This document shows positions 1 through 8,391 of a DNA stretch of 64,000 nt, piece after piece; the stretch's first letter is position 1; each line of letters starts with the position of its first letter. Origin of the DNA: Herbaspirillum sp. ASV7 (GTDB lineage Bacteria; Pseudomonadota; Gammaproteobacteria; Burkholderiales; Burkholderiaceae_D); assembly GCF_016429215.1 (NCBI RefSeq), contig NZ_JAELUH010000010.1, positions 1 to 64,000 on the forward strand, in the 5' to 3' direction. The notes under the pieces are model-generated. The model was not told the DNA's origin. It saw only the letters and a program-made list of their open reading frames with translations, and ran no database searches. Made by a program: the position numbers and the translations under genes.

Positions 1-975
1 ATGGACTACACCGCCCCGCAACTGCCCCCGCGTGAACAGACCATCCGCCAGTTGCGCGAGCTCTCGCGCAAGCTGGTACGCGAGCTGGGTTTCATGCGCA
101 GCACCCTGGCCGGCAGCGACCTGGCCCCCTCGGCGGTGCACGCCATCATCGAGATCGGCCAGGCCCCCGGCATCCAGGCGCGCGACCTGGGCGAGATCCT
201 GTGCCTGGACAAGTCCAACACCAGCCGCCAGGTGGCCAAGCTGGAGGCGTTGGGGCTGCTGCAGCGTACCGCCGTCCCGGACGACGGCCGCGCCTGGGGC
301 CTGTCGCTGACCGAGGCCGGACAGGACTTGCGCAAGAAGATCGACAAGTTCGCCACCGACCAGGTCTCGGCGGCGCTGCGGCGCCTGGTGCCGGAAGACC
401 AGCAAGGGCTGGTGCGCGCGTTGGCGCTGTATGCGGAGGCGCTCTCGCGGGACAACCCCAACCAGGCGCCGCGCCGCGAGAGCACGGCCGCCGAGGCGCT
501 GGTGCAGGGTTACCAGCCTGGCTGCATCGGCGACATCGCCAGCCTGCATGCACGCTACTACGCCCAGGCATCGGGATTTGGCGTGTTCTTCGAACACAAG
601 GTGGGCAGCGAACTGGGCGCCTTCGTCCAGGGCTTGCCGGCGGCCGGCAAGCAGCTCTGGCTGCACATGGAACAGGGGCGTACGCTGGCCTCGATCGTCA
701 TCGATGGTGACCTCGACACCGGCCAGGCCCACCTGCGCTGGTTCATCGTCGACGACAGCCTGCGCGGCAGCGGGGTCGGACGGCGCCTGCTGCAGGCGGC
801 CATGGACTTCGTCGACCGGCACCGGCTGGCCTGTTACCTGTGGACCTTCCAGGGGCTGGATGCGGCGCGCCATCTTTACCTGGAGGCCGGCTTCACCCTG
901 GCCGAGCAGGCCCCGGGCGAGCAATGGGGCAGCCGCGTGGTGGAACAGCGCTACGTGCGTGCGGCGCGGACCTAA
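1..975 (+). CDS. MarR-type regulator fused to GNAT N-acetyltransferase
   Basis: This 324-residue protein joins two domains. Residues about 10-150 form a MarR-like winged helix; the stretch around RDLGEILCLDKSNTSRQVAK looks like the recognition-helix region, followed by a wing with DDGRAWGLSLTEAG. Residues about 165-324 form a GNAT acetyltransferase fold, with the acetyl-CoA-loop-like segment LRGSGVGRRLLQAA and the usual late segment YLEAGF. Fusions of this kind are an established bacterial family; the ligand and acetyl acceptor are unknown. The reading frame starts with ATG at base 1, so a start upstream of the window cannot be excluded and its promoter is not visible. Domain assignment is firm, substrate open. 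Confidence 0.85.
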   Translation: MDYTAPQLPPREQTIRQLRELSRKLVRELGFMRSTLAGSDLAPSAVHAIIEIGQAPGIQARDLGEILCLDKSNTSRQVAKLEALGLLQRTAVPDDGRAWGLSLTEAGQDLRKKIDKFATDQVSAALRRLVPEDQQGLVRALALYAEALSRDNPNQAPRRESTAAEALVQGYQPGCIGDIASLHARYYAQASGFGVFFEHKVGSELGAFVQGLPAAGKQLWLHMEQGRTLASIVIDGDLDTGQAHLRWFIVDDSLRGSGVGRRLLQAAMDFVDRHRLACYLWTFQGLDAARHLYLEAGFTLAEQAPGEQWGSRVVEQRYVRAART

Positions 976-1245
976 GCCGCGTCGACGACCACGGCCAACG
1001 TATCAGTCTGCCCGGAATTGTTACCAGTCAGCACTGACGGCGCTCCCACTCCCAGCCTTGGCGCGGCCTGGCGGCGGACATGGCAGTTTGTACAGGGTGC
1101 CGGACGACACATCTGGACACAGAAAATTACAGTCTTAAAGCGGGGCCACTCCTACATTGGATTCACGGCACGAGGGAAATAACGGAACGAACACCACCGT
1201 CCCTGGATGCCGCGCTTCATCCATTGCCAACCGCAGGAGTACACG

Positions 1246-1584
1246 ATGAAAACCACAACGACACGCCTCGCCTTCGCCTTCCTGACCACCCTCGCCGCCA
1301 TCGGCGCCACCGTTGCCATGGCACCTGCCGCCCAGGCGCAGGTGGTCGGCGTCGACGTGCGCATCGGCAATGCCCCGCCGCCGCCGCGTTATGAAGCCGC
1401 TCCGCCGCCGCGCCACGGCTATGTCTGGGCTCCAGGCTACTGGGCCTGGGATGGCCATCGCCACGTCTGGGCCGCCGGCCATTGGGAACGCCTGCATCGT
1501 GGCTATGCCCGCTATGAACCGGCCCACTGGCGGCCGGGTCCGGGAGGTGGCTGGTACTTCGTCCCGGGTCACTGGGTGCGTTAA
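1246..1584 (+). CDS. YXWGXW-repeat periplasmic protein
   Basis: This is a 112-residue secreted protein. A Sec signal peptide covers about residues 1-28 (MKTTTTRLAFAF..., hydrophobic core, cleavage near AQA). The mature part is rich in Pro, Tyr, Trp and His and carries repeats of the YVWAPGYW / WAAGHW / WYFVPGHW type, typical of the YXWGXW (WXXGXW) repeat family found in proteobacterial envelopes. The family's function is not established. I chose ATG 1246 because CAGGAG lies 6 bases upstream and the signal peptide begins there; a longer reading frame from 1207 would add 13 residues in front of the signal peptide. Its TAA stop overlaps the TAA stop of the convergent mnmC gene (bases 1581-1584 read TTAA). 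Confidence 0.85.
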   Translation: MKTTTTRLAFAFLTTLAAIGATVAMAPAAQAQVVGVDVRIGNAPPPPRYEAAPPPRHGYVWAPGYWAWDGHRHVWAAGHWERLHRGYARYEPAHWRPGPGGGWYFVPGHWVR

Positions 1585-3452
1585 GCCGATCCGGTGAAAC
1601 GGCCCGGATCCAGGGCCGCCACCAGCTCGCGTGGCAAGGGCAAGGGTTCGCGCTCCAGCATGGCCGCCAGCAGTTCGGCCATGAGCGGTGCCCAGATCAG
1701 GCCACGCGAGGCATAGCCCAGGACGCCGTAGGCCGCTTCCGCGCCCGGCAAGGCCCCCACCAGCGGCAGGCGATCCGGCGCGATGCAGCGCTGGCCTACC
1801 CTGCCACCGAGTTGCGCATCGTCGGCGCCGGGCAAGGCCACCCGCTGGTCGATCTGCGGCAGCATGTGGCGCAGGCGATCCAGGTTTTCGGCATGGCTGG
1901 CGGCGCGCAGGGCGGGATCATCATCGCGGTCGTAGCTGGCGCCCATGCAGACCAGGCCGCCGTAGGGCCGGGTCAGGTAGCCGTCGCCGCACAGGGCGTA
2001 GGGTAATGAAGGGAAATCCGCCGCCGGCAGGTGGGTGACCTGGCCGCGCACGACAGACAGCGGCAAGTCCATGCCCGGCAGCAAGCGGCGCGCCTGCGTA
2101 CCGGCGGCCAGCACCAATACCGGCGCCTGGGCGATCACCCGGCCGGCACCATCGATGGCCCGCCATTGGCCGTCATCCCGATGCAGGCTGGCCACTGCGC
2201 GGTTGAAGTGGCTCTGCACGCCACCCCGCGCCTGTGCCTCGTCCAGCAGGCGGCGGCACACCGAGGGCGGATTGAGCCAGCCGGCCTCGGGGAAGAAATA
2301 CCCCCCTCCCATCGTGGCCATGCCCAGCGCGGCAGCCGTTTCATCGGCGGACATCCAGCGGGCATAGCGCGCCGGATAGTGCCATTCCTGCGCGCCCTGC
2401 TCGAAGGACAGCGCCTGCTTGGCATCGCGCCCGAATTGCAGGATGCCGCAGCATTCGCCGATGATGGCCGCGCCCTCTTCCACCCCCACGCCACCCAGGG
2501 CTTGCCAGCGCTGGGACGCGAACAGGAAGGCCGCGCGGGTCAGCCGGGCCAGCGGACTTTCGTCACGCGCCAGCGCCGGCATGAACAGGCCACCATGGTT
2601 GCCCGAGGCACGCGTGGCCACCTGTGGGCCGGCATCGACCAGGTCGATGCGCCAGCCGCGCGCAGCCAGTCGTTCTGTGATGGCGGTGCCGGCCAGCCCG
2701 GCGCCGATCACCAGGGCATGGCGGGCATGGGCCGGTGCGCGCAGCAAGGGCGTGTCGGCCGCCGCCACGTGCGAGGGCGGGCGTGCCCAGGCGGGGGCAT
2801 AGCGCAGGGCCAGTGCCTCCTCCACCGCCTGGCCGGCAAACCCGACCTGGCGCATCGCGGCCACCAGTGCATCCTGACCCGCCCCGCCCCACACCAGCGC
2901 ACGCGCGCCGGTCCAGGCCAGCCGCGCCAGGCGCTTGCAGGCATGGGCATGCCAGGCGGGTGCGGCGGGGTCAAAGGCGGTGGCGTCGGCGTGCAGGTAG
3001 AACAGGTCGACTGGCGCTTCCAGGCGCGCCAGTTCTTCTTCCAGGCCACCCCATATCAGGGTCAGCGTGATACGGCCTTCATCGAGCAAGACCCGGTGCG
3101 TGCCCGGCATGGCCAGCGGCCAGGCGGCGCGCAGGGCCTGTGCATAACTCAAGTCCACATCCCGGTCATGCAAGGCCTCCGCCGCCGGGGGATGCGGCAG
3201 GATCGCCACGTAGTGCAGGCGCTGTGCCCCGCCCTGCCCGCGCAATCCGGCAAAGGCATGCCAGGTGGCAAAGAAGGCCTGGCCGAGGCCGAAGTGCAGG
3301 TCCAGTACGGTGGCGCTGTGCTGTTCGCGCAGGCAGTCCTGCAGGCCGCCGGCCGGAGAGGCCAGTACACGGGCAAGCTCGGCGGGGGCAGCGTCGGCGC
3401 GCCAGGCGGCCAGCAATTCCGGGGTAGCAAGTTGGAGGGGACGAGCGGGCAT
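1581..3452 (-). CDS. mnmC: MnmC, tRNA mnm5s2U34 biosynthesis protein
   Basis: MnmC acts on wobble uridine 34 of tRNA: its FAD domain oxidises cmnm5s2U to nm5s2U and its methyltransferase domain then makes mnm5s2U. Here the C-terminal oxidoreductase is well preserved: dinucleotide-binding motif VIGAGLAGTAITERLAARGW near residue 249, then GNHGGLFMPALA and GYASRGLIWAPLMAELLAA. The N-terminal domain is odd. The family's GFGTGLNF-type SAM loop reads HFGLGQAFF (residues 53-61), the LDGFAPA-type catalytic motif reads LHADATA, and the first ~40 residues expected in E. coli MnmC (668 residues) are missing, giving 623. The methyltransferase half is therefore probably inactive, an inference. The start is ATG 3452; the adjacent divergent gntR gene leaves little room for an N-terminal extension. 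Confidence 0.9.
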   Translation of the reverse strand: MPARPLQLATPELLAAWRADAAPAELARVLASPAGGLQDCLREQHSATVLDLHFGLGQAFFATWHAFAGLRGQGGAQRLHYVAILPHPPAAEALHDRDVDLSYAQALRAAWPLAMPGTHRVLLDEGRITLTLIWGGLEEELARLEAPVDLFYLHADATAFDPAAPAWHAHACKRLARLAWTGARALVWGGAGQDALVAAMRQVGFAGQAVEEALALRYAPAWARPPSHVAAADTPLLRAPAHARHALVIGAGLAGTAITERLAARGWRIDLVDAGPQVATRASGNHGGLFMPALARDESPLARLTRAAFLFASQRWQALGGVGVEEGAAIIGECCGILQFGRDAKQALSFEQGAQEWHYPARYARWMSADETAAALGMATMGGGYFFPEAGWLNPPSVCRRLLDEAQARGGVQSHFNRAVASLHRDDGQWRAIDGAGRVIAQAPVLVLAAGTQARRLLPGMDLPLSVVRGQVTHLPAADFPSLPYALCGDGYLTRPYGGLVCMGASYDRDDDPALRAASHAENLDRLRHMLPQIDQRVALPGADDAQLGGRVGQRCIAPDRLPLVGALPGAEAAYGVLGYASRGLIWAPLMAELLAAMLEREPLPLPRELVAALDPGRFTGSA

Positions 3453-3527
3453 CTTCAGGTTGGCCGGGATGGCAAGGGAGGATCAAGGCCGCCATTCTAC
3501 GCCGCCACCCCGCACCGGCTTTGCGGC

Positions 3528-3556
3528 TTGACAAAGATGCATCGCAACAATAATCT
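3528..3556 (+). promoter_or_regulatory. Candidate promoter of the GntR gene
   Basis: TTGACA at 3528-3533 is followed after 17 bases by TAATCT at 3551-3556. The -35 hexamer is perfect and the -10 is weak. It sits in the divergent gap between mnmC and the GntR regulator and points toward the regulator. Prediction only. Confidence 0.4.
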
Positions 3557-3617
3557 GCATACAGAACACGGAAATAAAGCATCTTCTTCCGCCCCCTGAT
3601 TCTTGCCGCCCTTTTCC

Positions 3618-4322
3618 ATGTACAAGATCGACGCCCCCACGCAGCTTATCGAACAGGTCTACCAAGCCATCCTGGATGCCATCTGCAGCGGCGCCCTGGC
3701 GCCCAATGCCAAGATCACCCAGGAGGGCCTGGCCGAGCAGCTGGGCGTATCGCGCCAGCCCATCCTGCAGGCCTTCCAGATCCTCAAGCGCGAGGGCTTC
3801 ATCGAGGATGCCGGCCGCAAGGGGGTGATGGTGACTGCACTCGATCCGCTGCGCCTGATGCAGCTCTACCAGGTGCGCTCGGTGCTCGATGGCCTGGCCG
3901 CGCGCACCAGCGCCGAACGCTGGCGCCATGACGCCGGGCTGCGTGCCGCCGGTGAGCGCGAGGGTCTGGCGCTGGTGGCCGCCGGGCGCGCCCTGGCCGA
4001 CATGAGCGACCTGTCGGCGCGCATCCGGGCGGACATGGATTTCCACCAGTTCATCTACCGCAGCTGCGGCAATCCCATGGTGGGCGAGACCACGGCCCTG
4101 CACTGGCAACACATCCGCCGCGCCATGGGGGCCATCCTGTCCTCGGACGTGCGCTCGCACATCGCGGTTTGGGATGAACACGCGGCGATCCTGCAGGCCA
4201 TGCTGGAGGGCCGCGCCGCCGTGGCCGACAAGCTGGCGCGCCAGCATGCCGAGAGCGCGGCCGAGCACCTGGCCCAGGTGCTGACCGGCGACCACTACGC
4301 CGGCAAGAGAAAGCAAGCCTGA
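3618..4322 (+). CDS. GntR-family regulator (FadR/FCD type)
   Basis: This is a 234-residue transcription factor with an N-terminal GntR winged helix (about residues 5-70; ITQEGLAEQLGVSRQPILQA is the helix-turn-helix) and an all-helical FCD ligand-binding domain (about 80-220) with the metal/ligand His pattern (DFHQFIY, then WDEHAAIL). FCD regulators normally sense small organic acids. An upstream TTG at 3603 would add five residues, but no good ribosome site separates the two starts; ATG 3618 is preferred. The next gene, an AEC transporter, follows after 64 bases in the same direction, so the regulator probably controls that transporter. The effector is unknown. Confidence 0.85.
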   Translation: MYKIDAPTQLIEQVYQAILDAICSGALAPNAKITQEGLAEQLGVSRQPILQAFQILKREGFIEDAGRKGVMVTALDPLRLMQLYQVRSVLDGLAARTSAERWRHDAGLRAAGEREGLALVAAGRALADMSDLSARIRADMDFHQFIYRSCGNPMVGETTALHWQHIRRAMGAILSSDVRSHIAVWDEHAAILQAMLEGRAAVADKLARQHAESAAEHLAQVLTGDHYAGKRKQA

Positions 4323-4386
4323 GCGCCCTCCTCTTCGCCCCTTCCAGCACACCGACCACCAGGGCGCAGCATGGCTGCGCAGCCCC

Positions 4387-5325
4387 ATGCTCGCCATCTT
4401 CAACATCGTCTTCCCGATCTTTTCGCTGATCTTCCTGGGCTGGGGCTGCCGCAAGCGCAACATCCTCTCGGCCGGCGCGGCCAGCGAACTGAACCGCTTC
4501 GTGATCTGGCTGGCCTTGCCGGCGCTGCTGTTCGATTCGATGTCGCGCCTGACCGCGGCGGACTTCGCCAACCTGCGCTTCATCGCCGTCTTCGGCATCG
4601 GCGTGGCGGTGGTGTTCCTGGTGACGGCCTGGTTGCGCACGCGCCAGCGGGCTGCTGCGCCCGATGTCATCATCGACAGCCTGGGCAGTTCCTATGCCAA
4701 CGTCGGCTTCATCGGCATTCCGCTGTGTTATCTGGCCTTCGGCCACGATGGCCTGCCGCCCTCGGTGATCGCCATGGTGATGACGGCCTGCCTGCTCTTC
4801 GCCGTGGCCATCGTGCTGCTGGAAACCTGTCTGCACGCCCAGGCCGGGCTGGGCCAGACGGTTGCCAAGGTGGGCCGTTCGCTGCTGCGCAATCCCATCA
4901 TGATCGCGCCGGTGGCGGGAATCGCGGTGGCGCTCTCGGGTGCCCACATCCCCAGCGGGGTGCAGCAATTGTTCAAGATCCTCGGGGGCGCGGCCAGCCC
5001 CTGCGCACTGGTGTCGCTGGGCCTGTTCCTGGCACAGCCGGTGGCGCAGCGCACGCAGCAGGTGTCGGTGTGGCTGCTGGTGGGCTTCAAGCTGCTGCTG
5101 CAACCGGCCGTCACCGCCGTACTGGCCTACTGGCTACTGCCGCTGCCGCGCGTGTGGGCCGACAGTGCCGTGCTGCTGGCGGCCATGCCCATCGGCACCG
5201 GGCCCTTCATGCTGGCCGAGCTGTACCAGCGCGAGGTCACGGTGATGTCGCGCGCCATCCTGATCTCGACCACGCTGTCGCTGCCCACCAACGCCCTGAT
5301 CCTGGCCTGGATCGCCCACCACTGA
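4387..5325 (+). CDS. AEC-family transporter
   Basis: This is a 312-residue integral membrane protein of the auxin efflux carrier (AEC) family, related to bacterial MdcF/MleP-type organic-acid carriers. About ten hydrophobic segments are visible in two sets separated by a polar stretch near residues 150-165. The family-typical region SSYANVGFIGIPL occurs near residue 100 and ALVSLGLFLAQP near residue 210. Substrates in the family are usually dicarboxylates or malonate, but nothing here identifies the substrate. It follows the FCD-type GntR regulator by 64 bases and is probably regulated by it. It converges on the GGDEF/EAL gene. Confidence 0.85.
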   Translation: MLAIFNIVFPIFSLIFLGWGCRKRNILSAGAASELNRFVIWLALPALLFDSMSRLTAADFANLRFIAVFGIGVAVVFLVTAWLRTRQRAAAPDVIIDSLGSSYANVGFIGIPLCYLAFGHDGLPPSVIAMVMTACLLFAVAIVLLETCLHAQAGLGQTVAKVGRSLLRNPIMIAPVAGIAVALSGAHIPSGVQQLFKILGGAASPCALVSLGLFLAQPVAQRTQQVSVWLLVGFKLLLQPAVTAVLAYWLLPLPRVWADSAVLLAAMPIGTGPFMLAELYQREVTVMSRAILISTTLSLPTNALILAWIAHH

Positions 5326-5342
5326 CGTTTCACGCGCCCATG

Positions 5343-5373
5343 AAAAAGGCCGCAACAGCGATGCCGTGCGGCC
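5343..5373 (-). terminator. Rho-independent terminator of the GGDEF/EAL gene
   Basis: GGCCGCA (5348-5354) pairs with TGCGGCC (5367-5373). Read on the minus strand, the stem is followed directly by a T run (complement of 5343-5347). It lies just downstream of the minus-strand GGDEF/EAL gene. Confidence 0.7.
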
Positions 5374-5394
5374 CAGATGTGGTCACTGTCGCGC

Positions 5395-8235
5395 TTACAG
5401 CATGACGCGGTCCTGACGCAGGATCTGCTCGAACTTGTCGGCCGGCACCGGCGGACTGAAGAGATAGCCCTGGATCTCGTCGCAACCATAGTGGCGCAGG
5501 TAATCGAGCTGCTCGTCGGTTTCCACGCCTTCGGCGATGACGCGCAATTTGAGGTGGCGCGCCAGCGAGATGATGGAGGCGGTGATGGCGGCATCGTCGG
5601 CATCGATGGTGATGTCGCGCACGAAGGAGCGGTCGATCTTGAGCACGTCGATGGGGAAGCGCTTCAGGTAGGCCAGCGACGAATAGCCGGTGCCGAAGTC
5701 ATCGATGGACAGGCGCACGCCCAGCTTCTTCAAACCCGCCAGGATGCCGATGGCGTGCTCGACGTCAGTCATCATCAGGCTCTCGGTCAACTCCAGTTCC
5801 AGCGAGGCTGGCGGCAGGCCGGTATCGCGCAGCACGTCGCCGATGGAAGAGACCAGGTCCTTCTGCAGGAACTGCCCCACCGACAGGTTCACCGACACGC
5901 TGATGTCATCGAAGCCGGCCAGTTGCCACTGACGACATTGCGTGCAAGCTGCGCGCACCACCCAGGCGCCGATAGGCAGGATCAGGCCAGTCTCTTCGGC
6001 CAGGCCGATGAAGCGCGCCGGCGAGACCATGCCCAGTTGCGGATGCTGCCAGCGGATCAGCGCCTCGCTGCCGATGACGCGGCCGGACGCCAGGTCCACC
6101 TTGGGCTGGTAGTGCAGCAGGAACTCGCCGTGATCGAGCGCATTGCGCAGGTCGCCCTCGATGCGCAGGCGCTCCAGGGCCTGCTCGTTCATGGCCGGGG
6201 TATAGAACTGGAAATTGTTGCGGCCGGTCTGCTTGCCGCGATACATGGCGATGTCGGCATGCTTGATCAGGGTCTCGCCATCGGTGCCATCGTTGGGATA
6301 GCAGGCCACGCCCAGGCTGCAGGTCATGAACAGGGTATGCCCGCCCAAGGTCACGGGGGCGGCCACCGCATCCATGATGCGTTGCAGGCTGCGGGTGTCG
6401 AGGGAGAGATCATCCTGCTCGGGCAGGATCATGATGAATTCGTCACCGCCCAGGCGCGCCACCGAATCGGCCTCGCGCACGGCCGCGCGCAGGCGTCCGG
6501 CCACGGTGCGCAGCAGGGTATCGCCGGCCTTGTGGCCCAGCGTGTCGTTGACGAACTTGAAGCGGTCCAGGTCCACGAATACCACCCACAGCGCCTGCTT
6601 CTGGCGCTCGGCCGCACCGATGGCCTGCTCCAGGTGATGGCGCAGCATGTGGCGGTTGATCAGGCCGGTGAGCGTGTCGCGGCTGGCCTGGAACTCCAGC
6701 TCGGCCTCGTAGCGCTTCATGGAGGTGATGTCGTAGAGCGCCGCCACGAAGTGGGTGACCACGCCGCTCTCGTCACGCACCGGGGCGATGTAGAAGTCGT
6801 TCCACAGCTCCGAGCCATCCTTGTGGTAGTTGCGCAGGACCACGTTGTGCTCGCGCTGTTCGCGCATGGCGATCCAGACGGTCTCGAAGCCCTCGGGGTC
6901 GCTGTCGCGACCTTCCAGGAAACGGATGCTCTTGCCCACCGCCTCGGCGGCGCTGTAGCCGGTGATGCGGGCAAAGGCCGGATTGACGTATTCGATGGCG
7001 TAGTCGGGCTGCTGGGCCGAGAGGATCAGGATGGCATTGGCGCTGGCCTCGATGGCCTGGTGGCGCAGCCGCAGGGCACGTTCGGCCACACGGCGCGCCT
7101 TGATGTCGTCCGACAGCAGGGCGTTGGCGGTGCGCAGCTCGGCGGTCTTGACCTCCACCAGTTGCTGCACGCGCGCCGAGCGCATCGACAGCGCGCGCAT
7201 GTAGGCCGCCCCCAGCAGCGAGGCGATCACGCCCACCAGCAGGATCAGGAGCGACCCGTAATGGTCGGAGAACAGCGAACGCGGCGGGATGCTGATCTCG
7301 ATATGCCAGGTCTGGCCGGCGATATCGAAGCTGGTCACCGTCTTGGAAGGATGGCGGAACAGGCTGCCCGGCTTGAGGATCTGGTCCACCCATTGGGCTT
7401 CCTGGGCCGCGCCGTCGTGGCGATAGACCAGGCTGCTGTCATCGGCCTGCGGGCCGACGTAGATGCGCAAGCCGATCTCGTGGTCGGCCATCAGGCCGGC
7501 GCCATCGAGGATCTTCTGCACCAGGCTGCCCAGTTCCAGCACGGCGGTGGTATCGCCCACCAGCACGGCGCGCCGCGCGGCCAGGTCGGTGGGTTGCACG
7601 CCACCGCGATAGACCGGCTGGATCACCAGCAGGCCGCGTTCCTCCGGCGCGAACTGCACCAGCCGCGTGGGCAGCGTCGAGGCCGGACGGCCGCTGGCCA
7701 GTGCCGCCGAGAGCGCCGTCATGATGGTGGTGTTGTGCGACACATCCAGCCCCAGCGCAGCTTCGTTGCCGGCCGTGGGCTCGATGAAGTCGACCACCAG
7801 GTAGGACGGCTGCTGCGGCGCGCGCTGGGCGCGGCCATCGACCATGGTGGTGATCTGAAAGTCGGGGACGGTGCCCTGGCGCAGGGCTTCGAAGACCAGG
7901 CGGTCCTCATCCGGCACGAAACGCTGCACGCTGAAGGCGCGCACATAGGGATAGCGCTCCAGCAAGGGACGCGTGAAACTCTCGAACTGCTCGCGGCTGG
8001 GATCGCCCACGGTGGCATAGAAATGGTTCACCACCGCCTGCACCTGGACCGCCTCCTCCAGTCCTCGCTGGATGGTGAAGGCGCGCAAGCCGGCCCGGCG
8101 CTCGAAGTCCAGGCTTACCGCATCTTCTTCCAGGTGGCTGGTGGCGACGAAAACCGTCACGGTGGCGCACAGTCCCAGCACCAAGGTGAGCGATGCCGAC
8201 AACGTTGCCCCCAGCTTGTTGATCACACGCTGCAT
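5395..8235 (-). CDS. CHASE-PAS-GGDEF-EAL cyclic-di-GMP signalling protein
   Basis: This is a 946-residue inner-membrane protein. A transmembrane helix at about 10-30 leads into a periplasmic CHASE sensor (about 60-290), a second transmembrane helix (about 325-345), a short coiled coil, a PAS domain (about 385-510), GGDEF (about 515-680) and EAL (about 690-940). The diguanylate cyclase motif GGDEF (residues 596-600) is intact and has an inhibitory-site RxxD (READ) five residues before it. The phosphodiesterase also keeps its signature EALIRW (from residue 724) and DDFGTGYSS. Both activities are therefore possible; which dominates cannot be read from sequence. It is a single gene facing the CobW gene's end, with its own terminator. 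The CHASE ligand is unknown. Confidence 0.92.
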   Translation of the reverse strand: MQRVINKLGATLSASLTLVLGLCATVTVFVATSHLEEDAVSLDFERRAGLRAFTIQRGLEEAVQVQAVVNHFYATVGDPSREQFESFTRPLLERYPYVRAFSVQRFVPDEDRLVFEALRQGTVPDFQITTMVDGRAQRAPQQPSYLVVDFIEPTAGNEAALGLDVSHNTTIMTALSAALASGRPASTLPTRLVQFAPEERGLLVIQPVYRGGVQPTDLAARRAVLVGDTTAVLELGSLVQKILDGAGLMADHEIGLRIYVGPQADDSSLVYRHDGAAQEAQWVDQILKPGSLFRHPSKTVTSFDIAGQTWHIEISIPPRSLFSDHYGSLLILLVGVIASLLGAAYMRALSMRSARVQQLVEVKTAELRTANALLSDDIKARRVAERALRLRHQAIEASANAILILSAQQPDYAIEYVNPAFARITGYSAAEAVGKSIRFLEGRDSDPEGFETVWIAMREQREHNVVLRNYHKDGSELWNDFYIAPVRDESGVVTHFVAALYDITSMKRYEAELEFQASRDTLTGLINRHMLRHHLEQAIGAAERQKQALWVVFVDLDRFKFVNDTLGHKAGDTLLRTVAGRLRAAVREADSVARLGGDEFIMILPEQDDLSLDTRSLQRIMDAVAAPVTLGGHTLFMTCSLGVACYPNDGTDGETLIKHADIAMYRGKQTGRNNFQFYTPAMNEQALERLRIEGDLRNALDHGEFLLHYQPKVDLASGRVIGSEALIRWQHPQLGMVSPARFIGLAEETGLILPIGAWVVRAACTQCRQWQLAGFDDISVSVNLSVGQFLQKDLVSSIGDVLRDTGLPPASLELELTESLMMTDVEHAIGILAGLKKLGVRLSIDDFGTGYSSLAYLKRFPIDVLKIDRSFVRDITIDADDAAITASIISLARHLKLRVIAEGVETDEQLDYLRHYGCDEIQGYLFSPPVPADKFEQILRQDRVML

Positions 8236-8343
8236 AAACGAATCGTTTTCCCTATGAGAGGCAGATCATAATCCGGCTCATCCCTCGTTATCGGCCTGGC
8301 TGGAGATATTTTTACTCGACGGAGCAGAAAAATCCGTGCCGTT

Positions 8344-8379
8344 GCGCCCAGGTATTTCCTGCAGGAAATACCTGGGCGC
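8344..8379. repeat. 36-bp perfect palindrome
   Basis: The sequence is its own reverse complement over all 36 bases: left arm GCGCCCAGGTATTTCCTG, then its exact complement with no spacer. It lies between the end of the CobW gene and the start of the GGDEF/EAL gene. On the minus strand a T run occurs about ten bases after it, so it may terminate the CobW transcript. A protein-binding site or a cruciform is equally possible. Confidence 0.75.
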
Positions 8380-8391
8380 CACAGGCAGGTC

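Noticed and set aside
1581-3452. Frameshift as the cause of the odd MnmC N-terminus
   Set aside because: The frame is continuous and no alternative frame restores the missing SAM and catalytic motifs.
5377-8271. 964-codon plus-strand open frame
   Set aside because: It is the antisense shadow of the GGDEF/EAL gene; the translation is His/Gln/Gly-rich and lacks any family signal.
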